A stretch of DNA of 64,000 nucleotides, taken from AC-32 sp963719275. Its GTDB lineage: Bacteria; Actinomycetota; Thermoleophilia; Gaiellales; Gaiellaceae. Every line of letters starts with the position of its first letter. The stretch's first letter is position 1. Below are positions 26,729 to 34,422 of this stretch, piece by piece. Location: positions 124,001-188,000 of the forward strand of contig CAVRBT010000009.1 in the NCBI GenBank assembly GCA_963719275.1, in the 5' to 3' direction. The notes under the pieces were generated by a model, which searched no databases, had not been told where the DNA came from, and saw only the letters and a list, made by a program, of their open reading frames with translations. Position numbers and translations under genes: made by a program.

Positions 26729-27895
26729 CTAGCGCCGCGCGAGCACGCGCCGGATGAAGGGCATCGCCAGCTGCGGCGGGTCGGGCGTCCCGGCCAGATC
26801 CGGTGGACGAGGCGCGGTCACGAACCCGATGTTGGTGACCAAGGCGACGACGACGCGTGTGCGCGGGTGGATGAGGATGAACGAGGTGCCACCGACAACG
26901 TTGCCGGTGTGGCCGGCGACTGGCCCGACGGGACTGTCGCCGACCTCGAAGCCGAAGCCGTAGCCGGTCGGCCTGCCAGAGCTCGTTCGCTGCGGCGTGA
27001 ACAGCATTGCCTGCGATCGCGGGTCGAGGAACCGGGCGTTCGTGATGCCGATGCCGAAGCGGACGAGGTCTTCTGCGGTCGATAGGAATCCGCCCGACGG
27101 GTAGCGGTCGCTGAGGTCGATTCGCGGCGCGGGGACGGCGCGGCGAGTACCGGTCACTTCGTAGAAGCGCGTGCCGCCGACGGGCGGGCGGCCAACTGCC
27201 GTCGACGTCATCCCGAGCGGCTCCAGCAGCGCAGCCGAGACCGCGTTGGCGAAGTCGGTTCTCCTGACCGTCTCGACGGCGGCGCCGAGCAGGTCGAAGC
27301 CATAGCTCGAGTAATAGAACTCGTCGCCAGGCGCAGCGACCAGCGGGTCGTTGATGAAGACGCGCAGGCTGTCCTGCAAGGAGTGGTAGTGCTTCGTGTT
27401 GGTCGCCTCGGCGCCCTGGTAGTGGCGGATGCCGCCGAGGTGGCCACCGAGCTGGCGCAATGTCGGTGCCGGACTGCGGCGCGGGAAAGCGGGCAGATAC
27501 GTGCCGATGTCGTCGTCGACGTCGAGGCGTCCTCGCTGGTCCAGGCGCGCGACCGTGGCCGCCGTCACCGCCTTGGAAACGCTCCCAATGCGGAACTGTG
27601 TCGTTCGGGTGACAGCGCGGCGGCGCATGAGATCGGCGAAGCCGCAACTTTGCGACCAGACGAGCTTGCCGTCGGCGGCGATCGCGACGGAGAGTCCGGG
27701 TGCGGCGAAGGCGCGCTTCATCTGCGGTACGAGCGTCCGGACCGAAGTGATCTCGCGGTGGTAGGCCGGCGCGGCGAACCAATCGCGGCAGGCGCCCGCC
27801 GGCGGCTGGGCCGCCTCTCCGCTACCGCGGGCGTAGAGCGCTGCACCGATGGCGACACCGATGACGGCGATCGCGACCATGAGCCGCCGCGTCAT
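26729..27895 (-). CDS. Serine hydrolase, beta-lactamase/class C-type fold, membrane-anchored or secreted
   Basis: A 388-residue protein starting MTRRLMVAIAVIGVAIGAAL, a signal or anchor helix. A GTG at 27952 overlapping the upstream stop is an alternative start. The penicillin-binding-protein fold is shown by the SxxK motif in RIGSVSKAVTA, the YxS/N-type motif in FYYSSYGFDLLG and the HTG motif in GHTGNVVGGTSF. Family members are esterases, D-aminopeptidases or beta-lactamase relatives; no specific substrate can be assigned. It follows the HAAS-type membrane protein on the same strand and is probably in the PadR operon. Confidence 0.87.
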   Translation of the reverse strand: MTRRLMVAIAVIGVAIGAALYARGSGEAAQPPAGACRDWFAAPAYHREITSVRTLVPQMKRAFAAPGLSVAIAADGKLVWSQSCGFADLMRRRAVTRTTQFRIGSVSKAVTAATVARLDQRGRLDVDDDIGTYLPAFPRRSPAPTLRQLGGHLGGIRHYQGAEATNTKHYHSLQDSLRVFINDPLVAAPGDEFYYSSYGFDLLGAAVETVRRTDFANAVSAALLEPLGMTSTAVGRPPVGGTRFYEVTGTRRAVPAPRIDLSDRYPSGGFLSTAEDLVRFGIGITNARFLDPRSQAMLFTPQRTSSGRPTGYGFGFEVGDSPVGPVAGHTGNVVGGTSFILIHPRTRVVVALVTNIGFVTAPRPPDLAGTPDPPQLAMPFIRRVLARR

Positions 27896-27938
27896 TGGCT
27901 TGTGGAGGGCCTCGGCCAAGCGCCGGTGGCGGGCCACT

Positions 27939-28916
27939 TCAGTCAGCCGCACCACGCCGCGACCCTCGCAGACCGAGGGCGCGCGCGAGCGTGGCATAGG
28001 CGACGCCGACGGCAATCGCCTCGAACAAGCCCGTCGCGGCCGCGCCCGCCAGCTCGGAGGCGTGGTCGGCGGAGCCATTGCCGACGGCGTCGACGAGCGC
28101 CATCGCGACGAACGCCAGCGCGGCAGTCGAGGCGCAGCCGGCCACGGGGCGCGACGTCATCAGCGCCACCACCGGCCTGAGCGGCGGCGCGGCCACGGCG
28201 ACGTCGTCGACGAGTGATTCCACCGCCGTGGGCAGCTCGTCGCCGCGCGGCCTGGGCATGGCCGCGAGCGCCCACGTGCGCGCGAGCGTCGCGACGGCCA
28301 TGAGGGCGGCGACGAACGCGATCGCTGCAGCGATCGCGTAGATCGCGATGATGGTGGCGGCGTCACGCCACGGTGCGGCCGCGGGCCGCGTCAGCGCCAG
28401 CAGCAGCTCGAGCGCTGCAGCTCCCGCGACGGTGAGCGTCGCAACGACGACGCCGTTGCTGATCAAGCGCAGGCGCTGTCCGTCGATCAGCAGCGCCTTC
28501 CGAGGACGGAGCGCACGAACGGCGGACACGACAAGCGCGACCACGGCAACCTGCAAAGCGAGCATGCTCGGCACGCCCTGCGGGAAGTCACGCAACCAGT
28601 CGGGTGCCATCAGGATGAACACCGCCGCAGCAACGGCATACGCCGTGCATGCGGTCGCCGCCCCGACGAGGGCCGTCCGGGCGGCGGTCGAGGCGACGGC
28701 GTGAGCGAACTGGCGGGCGACGAAGGCCGCGTCGCCGAAGCACCTGACAGCCTGCTGTTCGGCTTCGTCGCGCGCGAGGCCGGAAGCAGCGACTTCATCG
28801 GCCGACGCGTACAGATGATCGGCGGCCTCGGCGAGCAGACGCCTGCGCGGGCTGCGCTTGACACGGAGCTCCCGGTCGAGCTCGTCGAGGTAGTCGGCGA
28901 TCGCGCTCTCGCTCAC
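27939..28916 (-). CDS. Polytopic membrane protein with N-terminal HAAS-like segment
   Basis: A 325-residue protein. The first 75 residues (YLDELDRELRVKRSPRRRLL ... DEAEQQAVRCFGDAAFVARQ) form the soluble helical HAAS/permease-prefix-like module often encoded next to PadR regulators. About eight hydrophobic spans follow. Its ATG overlaps the PadR stop by four bases (ATGA), so the two are translationally coupled. Such pairs are usually autoregulated. The transported substrate, if any, is unknown. Confidence 0.75.
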   Translation of the reverse strand: MSESAIADYLDELDRELRVKRSPRRRLLAEAADHLYASADEVAASGLARDEAEQQAVRCFGDAAFVARQFAHAVASTAARTALVGAATACTAYAVAAAVFILMAPDWLRDFPQGVPSMLALQVAVVALVVSAVRALRPRKALLIDGQRLRLISNGVVVATLTVAGAAALELLLALTRPAAAPWRDAATIIAIYAIAAAIAFVAALMAVATLARTWALAAMPRPRGDELPTAVESLVDDVAVAAPPLRPVVALMTSRPVAGCASTAALAFVAMALVDAVGNGSADHASELAGAAATGLFEAIAVGVAYATLARALGLRGSRRGAAD

Positions 28917-29236
28917 GACGTGCCACCAAGGACGCTGTCGAGCGTGTGGACGAAGCTACGCCATCCCCGCTCCTGCTCGGCCAGCGCCTTCGTCCCCCTC
29001 CCGGTCAGCTCGTAGACGCGGCGGCGCCGTCCGGCAGCGGTTGCCCAGCGGCTCTTGATCAGCCCTGCCTCTTCGAGGCGATGGAGCGCCGGGTAGAGCG
29101 TTCCCTCGAGGACGTCGAACTCGCCCCGGCTGCGCTCGCGCAGCTCCTTGATGATCGCGTAGCCGTGGCGCGGACCGTCGCGCAGCGCCGCCAAGACGAC
29201 GAGCTCGAGCTGACCTCTCAGCGTGTCGACCTTCAT
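28913..29236 (-). CDS. PadR-family transcriptional repressor
   Basis: A 107-residue winged-helix regulator. The PadR pattern is clear: LRGQLELVVLAALRDGPRHG, YAIIKELRERS, then FDVLEGTLYPALHRLEEAGL and GRRRRVYELTGRG. ATG 29236 lies only a few bases beyond the predicted transcription start, so the mRNA is nearly leaderless. It probably represses its own operon (PadR, membrane protein, possibly the serine hydrolase) through the AT-rich promoter at 29245-29273. Confidence 0.92.
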   Translation of the reverse strand: MKVDTLRGQLELVVLAALRDGPRHGYAIIKELRERSRGEFDVLEGTLYPALHRLEEAGLIKSRWATAAGRRRRVYELTGRGTKALAEQERGWRSFVHTLDSVLGGTS

Positions 29237-29244
29237 ACCTTTGT

Positions 29245-29273
29245 ACCCTATGTATAGAGATAAAAGGTGTCAA
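29245..29273 (-). promoter_or_regulatory. Sigma-70-type promoter and candidate PadR operator
   Basis: On the minus strand TTGACA (29273-29268) is separated by exactly 17 bases from TAGGGT (29250-29245), placing the start near 29238, two bases before the PadR ATG. The region is conspicuously AT-rich for this genome. It contains the inverted pair ACCTTT / AAAGGT (about 29237-29268) around TATGTATAGAGAT, a plausible autoregulatory operator. Confidence 0.6.
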
Positions 29274-29296
29274 GGACGTTTCGAGCCATTGAGCAA

Positions 29297-29354
29297 TGGC
29301 GGGGGCTGAATTTCAACCTGCGAGCTGCGGGTTATGAGCCCGGCGAGCTACCTG
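29297..29354 (-). pseudogene. Degenerate initiator-tRNA remnant (58 nt)
   Basis: Compared with the intact initiator tRNA gene at 61961-62034, this stretch matches from the 3' acceptor strand through the T arm, anticodon stem-loop (anticodon CAT kept) and into the D arm, with about seven substitutions. The 5' acceptor strand is replaced by unrelated G-rich sequence, so it cannot fold as a tRNA. Its TTA at 29332-29334 supplies the TAA stop of the gene at 29332-30108. It lies at the left edge of the cassette region. Confidence 0.75.
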
Positions 29355-30108
29355 CGGGCGGGGGCTCCTCTGTCGATTGGCTTGGAGCCTCCGGTGCCTC
29401 TGTACGTCCTGGTTCGCGGCCCTCGGAAGGGGGCGCCGGCGGCGGCCGGGGTCTCCGCGCGGCGAGGACGATCAACGCGGCGCTTCCTCCGGTGACGAGC
29501 ACGCCGCCGATGAGCAACCCGATCGCGACCCAGAGCAGGAACGACAGCTTGGCCCCGAGGTCGACGTCGGCAGCGACGCCACGCGAGCCGTCGGCGTTCA
29601 TCAGGACGACCGACCAGTCGCCGTCGCGCACCTTCCACGTCAGCGTCTGTGTTCCCACCCCGGAGGCGGAGGCGGCCCAGAAGCTCTGCTCCGTGGGCGG
29701 CGCTTGCGGCGCGCCTCCCGAGACCGAGAGGTATGTAGCTCGGAAGGGATCGAAGTCGATGTCCTGGACGTTCGCGTGGGCGACGGTTCCGAGGTACCTG
29801 GCGACCTCCGCCTGCGGCCCGATACCGATGAAGAGGGTCTTGTCGTCAGAGCTCTCGCCGCGGATCCGGACTTTGCCGAACCAGCTCTCGTTCAGGACCC
29901 AGCCCGCTCCTTCGGTGTCGACCTCGAGCCGCGTGCGCGTCAACGCGTAGGTCGGCGTCGCGAACCGCTCGGTCGGCGTCGTCAGGTAGCCGTCCTCGCG
30001 CTGCGTGCGGTCGGCCCAGAGCAGGAAGCCTCCTCCTACCAGCAGGGCGAGCCCGACCAGCACCCCGATGCTGCCCAGGACGATGAGGATGACGCGACCA
30101 GCGCTCAT
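29332..30108 (-). CDS. Hypothetical membrane protein with extracytoplasmic domain
   Basis: A 258-residue protein with an N-terminal helix (VILIVLGSIGVLVGLALLVG), an external beta-rich domain of about 130 residues (TLFIGIGPQAEVARYLGTVA; TLTWKVRDGDWSVVLMNADG) and a second helix (LLWVAIGLLIGGVLVTGG), then a Pro/Glu/Ser-rich cytoplasmic tail. No family was recognised beyond a resemblance to other actinobacterial two-span proteins. The last few residues (GSSPGS) and the stop codon lie inside the tRNA remnant, so the original C-terminus was probably altered by that recombination. Confidence 0.7.
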   Translation of the reverse strand: MSAGRVILIVLGSIGVLVGLALLVGGGFLLWADRTQREDGYLTTPTERFATPTYALTRTRLEVDTEGAGWVLNESWFGKVRIRGESSDDKTLFIGIGPQAEVARYLGTVAHANVQDIDFDPFRATYLSVSGGAPQAPPTEQSFWAASASGVGTQTLTWKVRDGDWSVVLMNADGSRGVAADVDLGAKLSFLLWVAIGLLIGGVLVTGGSAALIVLAARRPRPPPAPPSEGREPGRTEAPEAPSQSTEEPPPAGSSPGS

Positions 30109-30258
30109 TGGAATGAGAGTACGGTGACGATGGCCCGAGGTTGACCCATAGGCGTGCTCGACGTCAAGGGCGCTGCGGACCAGCCGGCTCGAGCCCGCGC
30201 AGCACGTGCCTCAGCAACGCGAAAGGCGCCGCCTCCAGCGCCCTTCCGACGACCTTCC

Positions 30259-32478
30259 TTACCTCGCAGCCGTCACCGGAGATGTTTGGTGGATCGGCTC
30301 GGGCTCGGTCGCGACGGCGACCCGTGGCAGCCATTCGAGCCAGCTCGGGAGATACCAGTTCCAGTCGCCGAGCAGCTTCATGCTCGCGGGGAGCAAGACC
30401 CCCCGGATGATCGTTGCGTCGATCAACACGGCGGCGGCCAAGCCCACGCCGAACTGCTTCAGCAGGTCGAAGGACAGGGTGATGAAGACCGAGAAGACAA
30501 GGACCATCACGAGCGCGGCGCTGGTCACGACGCCGGCGGTGGTCTTGATCCCGTGCTCGACCGCCTCGTCCGTCGACATGCCGTGGTCGACGCCCTCGCG
30601 GATACGGCTGAGGATGAAGACGTGGTAGTCCATCGAGAGCCCGAACAGGATCACGAACAGGAACATCGGCATGAACGACTCGATCCCTCCTGACGAGGCG
30701 CCGATCAGGCCGCGCCCGATCCCGTCCTGGAAGACGAGCACGAGGATCCCGTAGGCCGCGGCCACCGAGAGCGCGTTGAGCACGATCGCCTTCACCGCGA
30801 TCACGATCGAACGGAAGGCAAGCAGCATCAGCACGAAGGTCAGCGCAAACACGAAGGCGAAGACGTAGGGCGTCCTCTGCCGGAACTGGTGCTCGAAGTC
30901 GATCGAGCTCGCGGTCATCCCTCCAACGCCGGTGGTCGCGTCCGGAAGTCTCGTGACAGTCGCCGGCACGAGGTCGTCGCGAAGCGTGTGGACGGCGTGC
31001 TTCGAAGCCGAGTTGGTGCCGTTGCCGGCGATCGGGATCGAGATCAGGGCGACGGTGCCCGCGCTGTTGACGTCAACCTCGATCGGCCGGAACATCTCCC
31101 CGGTCGCGAGCGCCCGGCGGGTCAGCTCCCCGATCGCGGCACGGACTCCGGCCGAGCGGACATCGCGAGCCTCGACGACAACCTGCGCAGCGACCGCGTC
31201 GCCGGGGAACGCCTTCTGGATCTTGTCGTAGGCCCTGATGACGGCGAGCGACCGTGGGTACGACTCCGTGCTGTTCTGCGCCGTCTGCAGGCGGAGCGCC
31301 GGCACGGCGAGCGCGATCAGGACGCCGGCCGCTAGGAGCCCGGAGAGGAGCGGCCGCCGCAGGACCCGCTCGACGATCGCGCCCCAGAAGCGGCTTTCGC
31401 CGACGCGCTGATCGGGACTGCGCAGAAATGGCACGCGGCCCTTGTTCACGCGGTCGCCAAGCTTGGACAGCAATGCCGGCAGCACCGTCAGTGAGCCGAG
31501 AACGGAAATGGCGACGACGAGCATCGTCGCCGCGGCGAAGCCCTCAAAGGTCTTGTCGCCACTGATGAACATCCCGGCCATCGCCACGATCACCGTGAAG
31601 CCCGAGATCAGGACGGAGCGGCCCGAGGTCGCGGCTGCAGCCTCGACCGACGCGGACTCCGTCCGTCCGGCCGCGCGTTCCTCGCGTTCCCGCTTGAGAT
31701 AGAACATCGAGTAGTCGACGCCGACCGCGAGTCCGATCAGCAGGACGACCGCGTTTACCGCGTCGTCCATCGGCAGCACCTTGCTCGGCAACGCCAGCAG
31801 GCCGATCGCCGCAAATACCGACGTCAACGCGAGCAGCAGCGGGATCCCGGCGGCCACCAGCGCCCCGAACGTCAGCAGCAGGATTCCTAGGGTCACCGGG
31901 AGCGAGATCGCGCCCGCCTTCAGCAGATCCTTGCCGAACTGTTCGTTGATCGCCTTGTTCGCGCTTCCACCGCCGAACTCCGCGATGGTGAACTGAGAAC
32001 TCGCGCGCTGCGCATCCGCGACCGCGGCCAGGATCGGCTCGACCTTGTCCTTGGCGTCTTCGGACTTGCCGCGGATGTCGAACTCGACCAGCGCTGAATG
32101 CCCGTCGCTCGATACGCGGCCCGCATTGCCCGGCGCGAACGGCGAATCGATGTTGGTCGCGTTCGGCTGCGCCTCCAGCCGCCGGACTACGTCTTGCACG
32201 ACGGCGTGGAACCGTGCGCTCGCCGCCGTCAGCGAAGAGCTCTGAACGAGCACCAGCTCCTTCGCCGGCTGCTCGAACTCGTCGTTGAGGATCCGCTGGA
32301 CACGGCCGGACTCACCCGGCCCCGGTTCGTTCACCGACAGCGAGTCTGTTCCCACCACCATTCCTAGGTAGAACGCCACGAGGACGAACGCCAGCCACCC
32401 AAAGACAGCTGTCTTCCAGTGCCTCGCGCTCCACCGGCCCGCGCGCGCAGCAAGGTTCTCCCTATGGACGGAGGCCAT
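30259..32478 (-). CDS. MMPL-family RND transporter
   Basis: A 739-residue transporter with the two-fold MMPL layout: helix 1, an external loop with VNEPGPGESGRVQRILNDEF, five helices including VVLLIGLAVGVDYSMFYLKR, then a repeat with FGLSMDYHVFILSRIREG. The Asp-Tyr pairs in those helices are the expected proton relay. Actinobacterial MMPL proteins export lipids or siderophores; the cargo here is unknown. Start ATG 32478 is preceded by AGGAGGAC. The 150 bases between its stop and the preceding gene hold nothing recognisable. Confidence 0.92.
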   Translation of the reverse strand: MASVHRENLAARAGRWSARHWKTAVFGWLAFVLVAFYLGMVVGTDSLSVNEPGPGESGRVQRILNDEFEQPAKELVLVQSSSLTAASARFHAVVQDVVRRLEAQPNATNIDSPFAPGNAGRVSSDGHSALVEFDIRGKSEDAKDKVEPILAAVADAQRASSQFTIAEFGGGSANKAINEQFGKDLLKAGAISLPVTLGILLLTFGALVAAGIPLLLALTSVFAAIGLLALPSKVLPMDDAVNAVVLLIGLAVGVDYSMFYLKREREERAAGRTESASVEAAAATSGRSVLISGFTVIVAMAGMFISGDKTFEGFAAATMLVVAISVLGSLTVLPALLSKLGDRVNKGRVPFLRSPDQRVGESRFWGAIVERVLRRPLLSGLLAAGVLIALAVPALRLQTAQNSTESYPRSLAVIRAYDKIQKAFPGDAVAAQVVVEARDVRSAGVRAAIGELTRRALATGEMFRPIEVDVNSAGTVALISIPIAGNGTNSASKHAVHTLRDDLVPATVTRLPDATTGVGGMTASSIDFEHQFRQRTPYVFAFVFALTFVLMLLAFRSIVIAVKAIVLNALSVAAAYGILVLVFQDGIGRGLIGASSGGIESFMPMFLFVILFGLSMDYHVFILSRIREGVDHGMSTDEAVEHGIKTTAGVVTSAALVMVLVFSVFITLSFDLLKQFGVGLAAAVLIDATIIRGVLLPASMKLLGDWNWYLPSWLEWLPRVAVATEPEPIHQTSPVTAAR

Positions 32479-32718
32479 ACTGTCCTCCTAAGCCTTGCGG
32501 TCCGCGGCGAGGATAAGACCCGGTGGCCAGCCGGTCAAGAGGTTCGAAGGCTCCGGCCGGATCGTCTGTATCCCGCCGCAGAACGTGGACGTAAAGACCC
32601 TGACCGGGAAAACACAACGCCCACAGGAAATCCGTGACAAGGCGGACGCCTTCGGAAGAGTCTGGCTAGACCTGGACGCCCGAGGTCGTGGAGATTGACC
32701 TTAGAGGACCTGCAAGAC

Positions 32719-34122
32719 CTAGCTGCTCTTTGTGACGGCATAGAGTCGCCATTCGCCAGGAATGCCCTTGAGCTCGTGCGAGCCGCGGTCTTCGAAGGTC
32801 AGCCCCGAGCCGGCGACCAGGTCTCTGACGGTCGAGGAGACGAGCACCTCGCCCGGCTGCGCGTTGGCGGCGACTCTGGCCCCCGTGTGCACCGCGATGC
32901 CGGCCACCTTGCCGTCAACGAGCTCGCACTCGCCCGTGTGCAAACCGACTCGCACCTCGAGCCCCAGCTCCGGCATGGTCTCGGCGATGGCACACCCGCA
33001 GCGGATGGCCCTGGCCGGGCCGTCGAAGGAGGCGAAGAAGCCGTCGCCCGCCGTGTCCACCTCCTGGCCGCGAAATCGAACCAGCTGACGGCGGACGAGG
33101 TCGTGGTGGCGCAGCAGGAGCTCTCGCCAGGCCCTGTCACCGAGCGTTGCCGCCCTCTCGCTGGAGCCGACGATGTCCGAGAAGAGGACAGTGGCCAGAA
33201 CCCTGTCGGGTTCAACCTCGGGATGCGTGCCCGCCACGACATCGGCGAGGAAGCTCTCCAGCTCGACGAAGACCGGCTCCTGCTCGCCAAGTGAGGGGGA
33301 AAAGTCCGCGCCGGGCAACTCCACGAAACGGGCGCCTGGAACGTGCTCGGCCAGGTAGCGCCCACTGCGGATGTCCCAACCTCCCCCGTCCTTCCGATGC
33401 ATGACCAGTGTCGGGACCCGAATCAGGGGAAGTACATCGCACACGTCCACGTCGATGTTCATCCGGATGTAGGCGGCGGCCGCAGCGGGGCTGACACTGA
33501 GTCGAAAGACACGGGCTTTGCTTTGGAGCTCCTCCTCAGGCGCGCTCGGGTTGACCATGCCAATGACCTCGTAGGCGAAGGCGGGATCCCCCCAGCGACG
33601 CTCAAAGTCGTCGGCCTGTCGTTGCGTCTCCTCCCGGGTCGGAAGCCACGGCAGGCTGGGGTTCTTCACGAACCGCGGCGACGCGTTCATCAAGATCAGC
33701 CCAGCGGTCCGTTCGGGATACGTGGCCGCGAACAAGATAGAGAGCGGGGAGGCATCGCCGAGGCCGAAGAGCACTGCCCGCTCCGATCCGACCGCGTCGA
33801 GGACGGCGCGGATGTCGTCCATGCGCGTCTCCAGCGTGGGCACGCCCACGTCCCGGTCGGACATGCCGGTCCCACGCTGGTTGACCCTGAACAAGCGACA
33901 GATGGAGGCGAGTCGGGTGAAGAATCGAGCCTCGGAAGGAGTCTCCCAATTCAGCTCAATGTGTGAGATCACTTCGACCGCGACGAGGTCGGGGGGACCG
34001 TCACCTAGTACCTGGTAGGCGATACGTACGTTGCCACTCTTGGCGTAGCGCGTTTCAGGTTGCACCGGCGTAGTGTCGCGCAGCTCAGCGGGTAGCGACG
34101 TTCCGTGGCAAGCGGTCGTCAT
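32719..34122 (-). CDS. Alpha/beta-hydrolase-class III nucleotidyl cyclase fusion
   Basis: A 467-residue fusion. Residues about 25-285 form an alpha/beta-hydrolase domain (VNQRGTGMSDRD oxyanion region; ATYPERTAGLILMNA). Residues about 300-465 form a cyclase domain with metal ligands in TVLFSDIVGSSERA and DTAGDGFFASFDGPAR. The hydrolase nucleophile elbow reads G-L-G-D-A where G-x-S-x-G is expected, so the catalytic Ser is absent and the domain is more likely a ligand sensor. It should produce cyclic nucleotide on ligand binding. The 240 bases upstream of the MMPL start and downstream of this stop show no gene. Confidence 0.88.
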   Translation of the reverse strand: MTTACHGTSLPAELRDTTPVQPETRYAKSGNVRIAYQVLGDGPPDLVAVEVISHIELNWETPSEARFFTRLASICRLFRVNQRGTGMSDRDVGVPTLETRMDDIRAVLDAVGSERAVLFGLGDASPLSILFAATYPERTAGLILMNASPRFVKNPSLPWLPTREETQRQADDFERRWGDPAFAYEVIGMVNPSAPEEELQSKARVFRLSVSPAAAAAYIRMNIDVDVCDVLPLIRVPTLVMHRKDGGGWDIRSGRYLAEHVPGARFVELPGADFSPSLGEQEPVFVELESFLADVVAGTHPEVEPDRVLATVLFSDIVGSSERAATLGDRAWRELLLRHHDLVRRQLVRFRGQEVDTAGDGFFASFDGPARAIRCGCAIAETMPELGLEVRVGLHTGECELVDGKVAGIAVHTGARVAANAQPGEVLVSSTVRDLVAGSGLTFEDRGSHELKGIPGEWRLYAVTKSS

Positions 34123-34422
34123 CCCGTTCGGATGAAATGGCGGGCGCCCTCAGGGCCGTCGTCCCCAGTGCTGGCCACTCCCGACGAGGCCTGTGTCCGC
34201 TTAGGTGGCGCAGCGGTCAGCGGGAGGGTGGGCGTTCAAGGAACGCCGTCTTCCCTAAGGACGCAGTGGTGGCAGAGCAGTGTGAACGGCTTCTTTCGAC
34301 GGTTCGGTTTCATCCTCAGAGGGTGACGAGCGCGAGACACGCGCCGTCTAGCCTGGAGCCGACTGCAGCAATCCCTGCCCGTCGCTCAATTCTCTCGGAA
34401 GGGGACCAAGGGGAGAGTCGTG

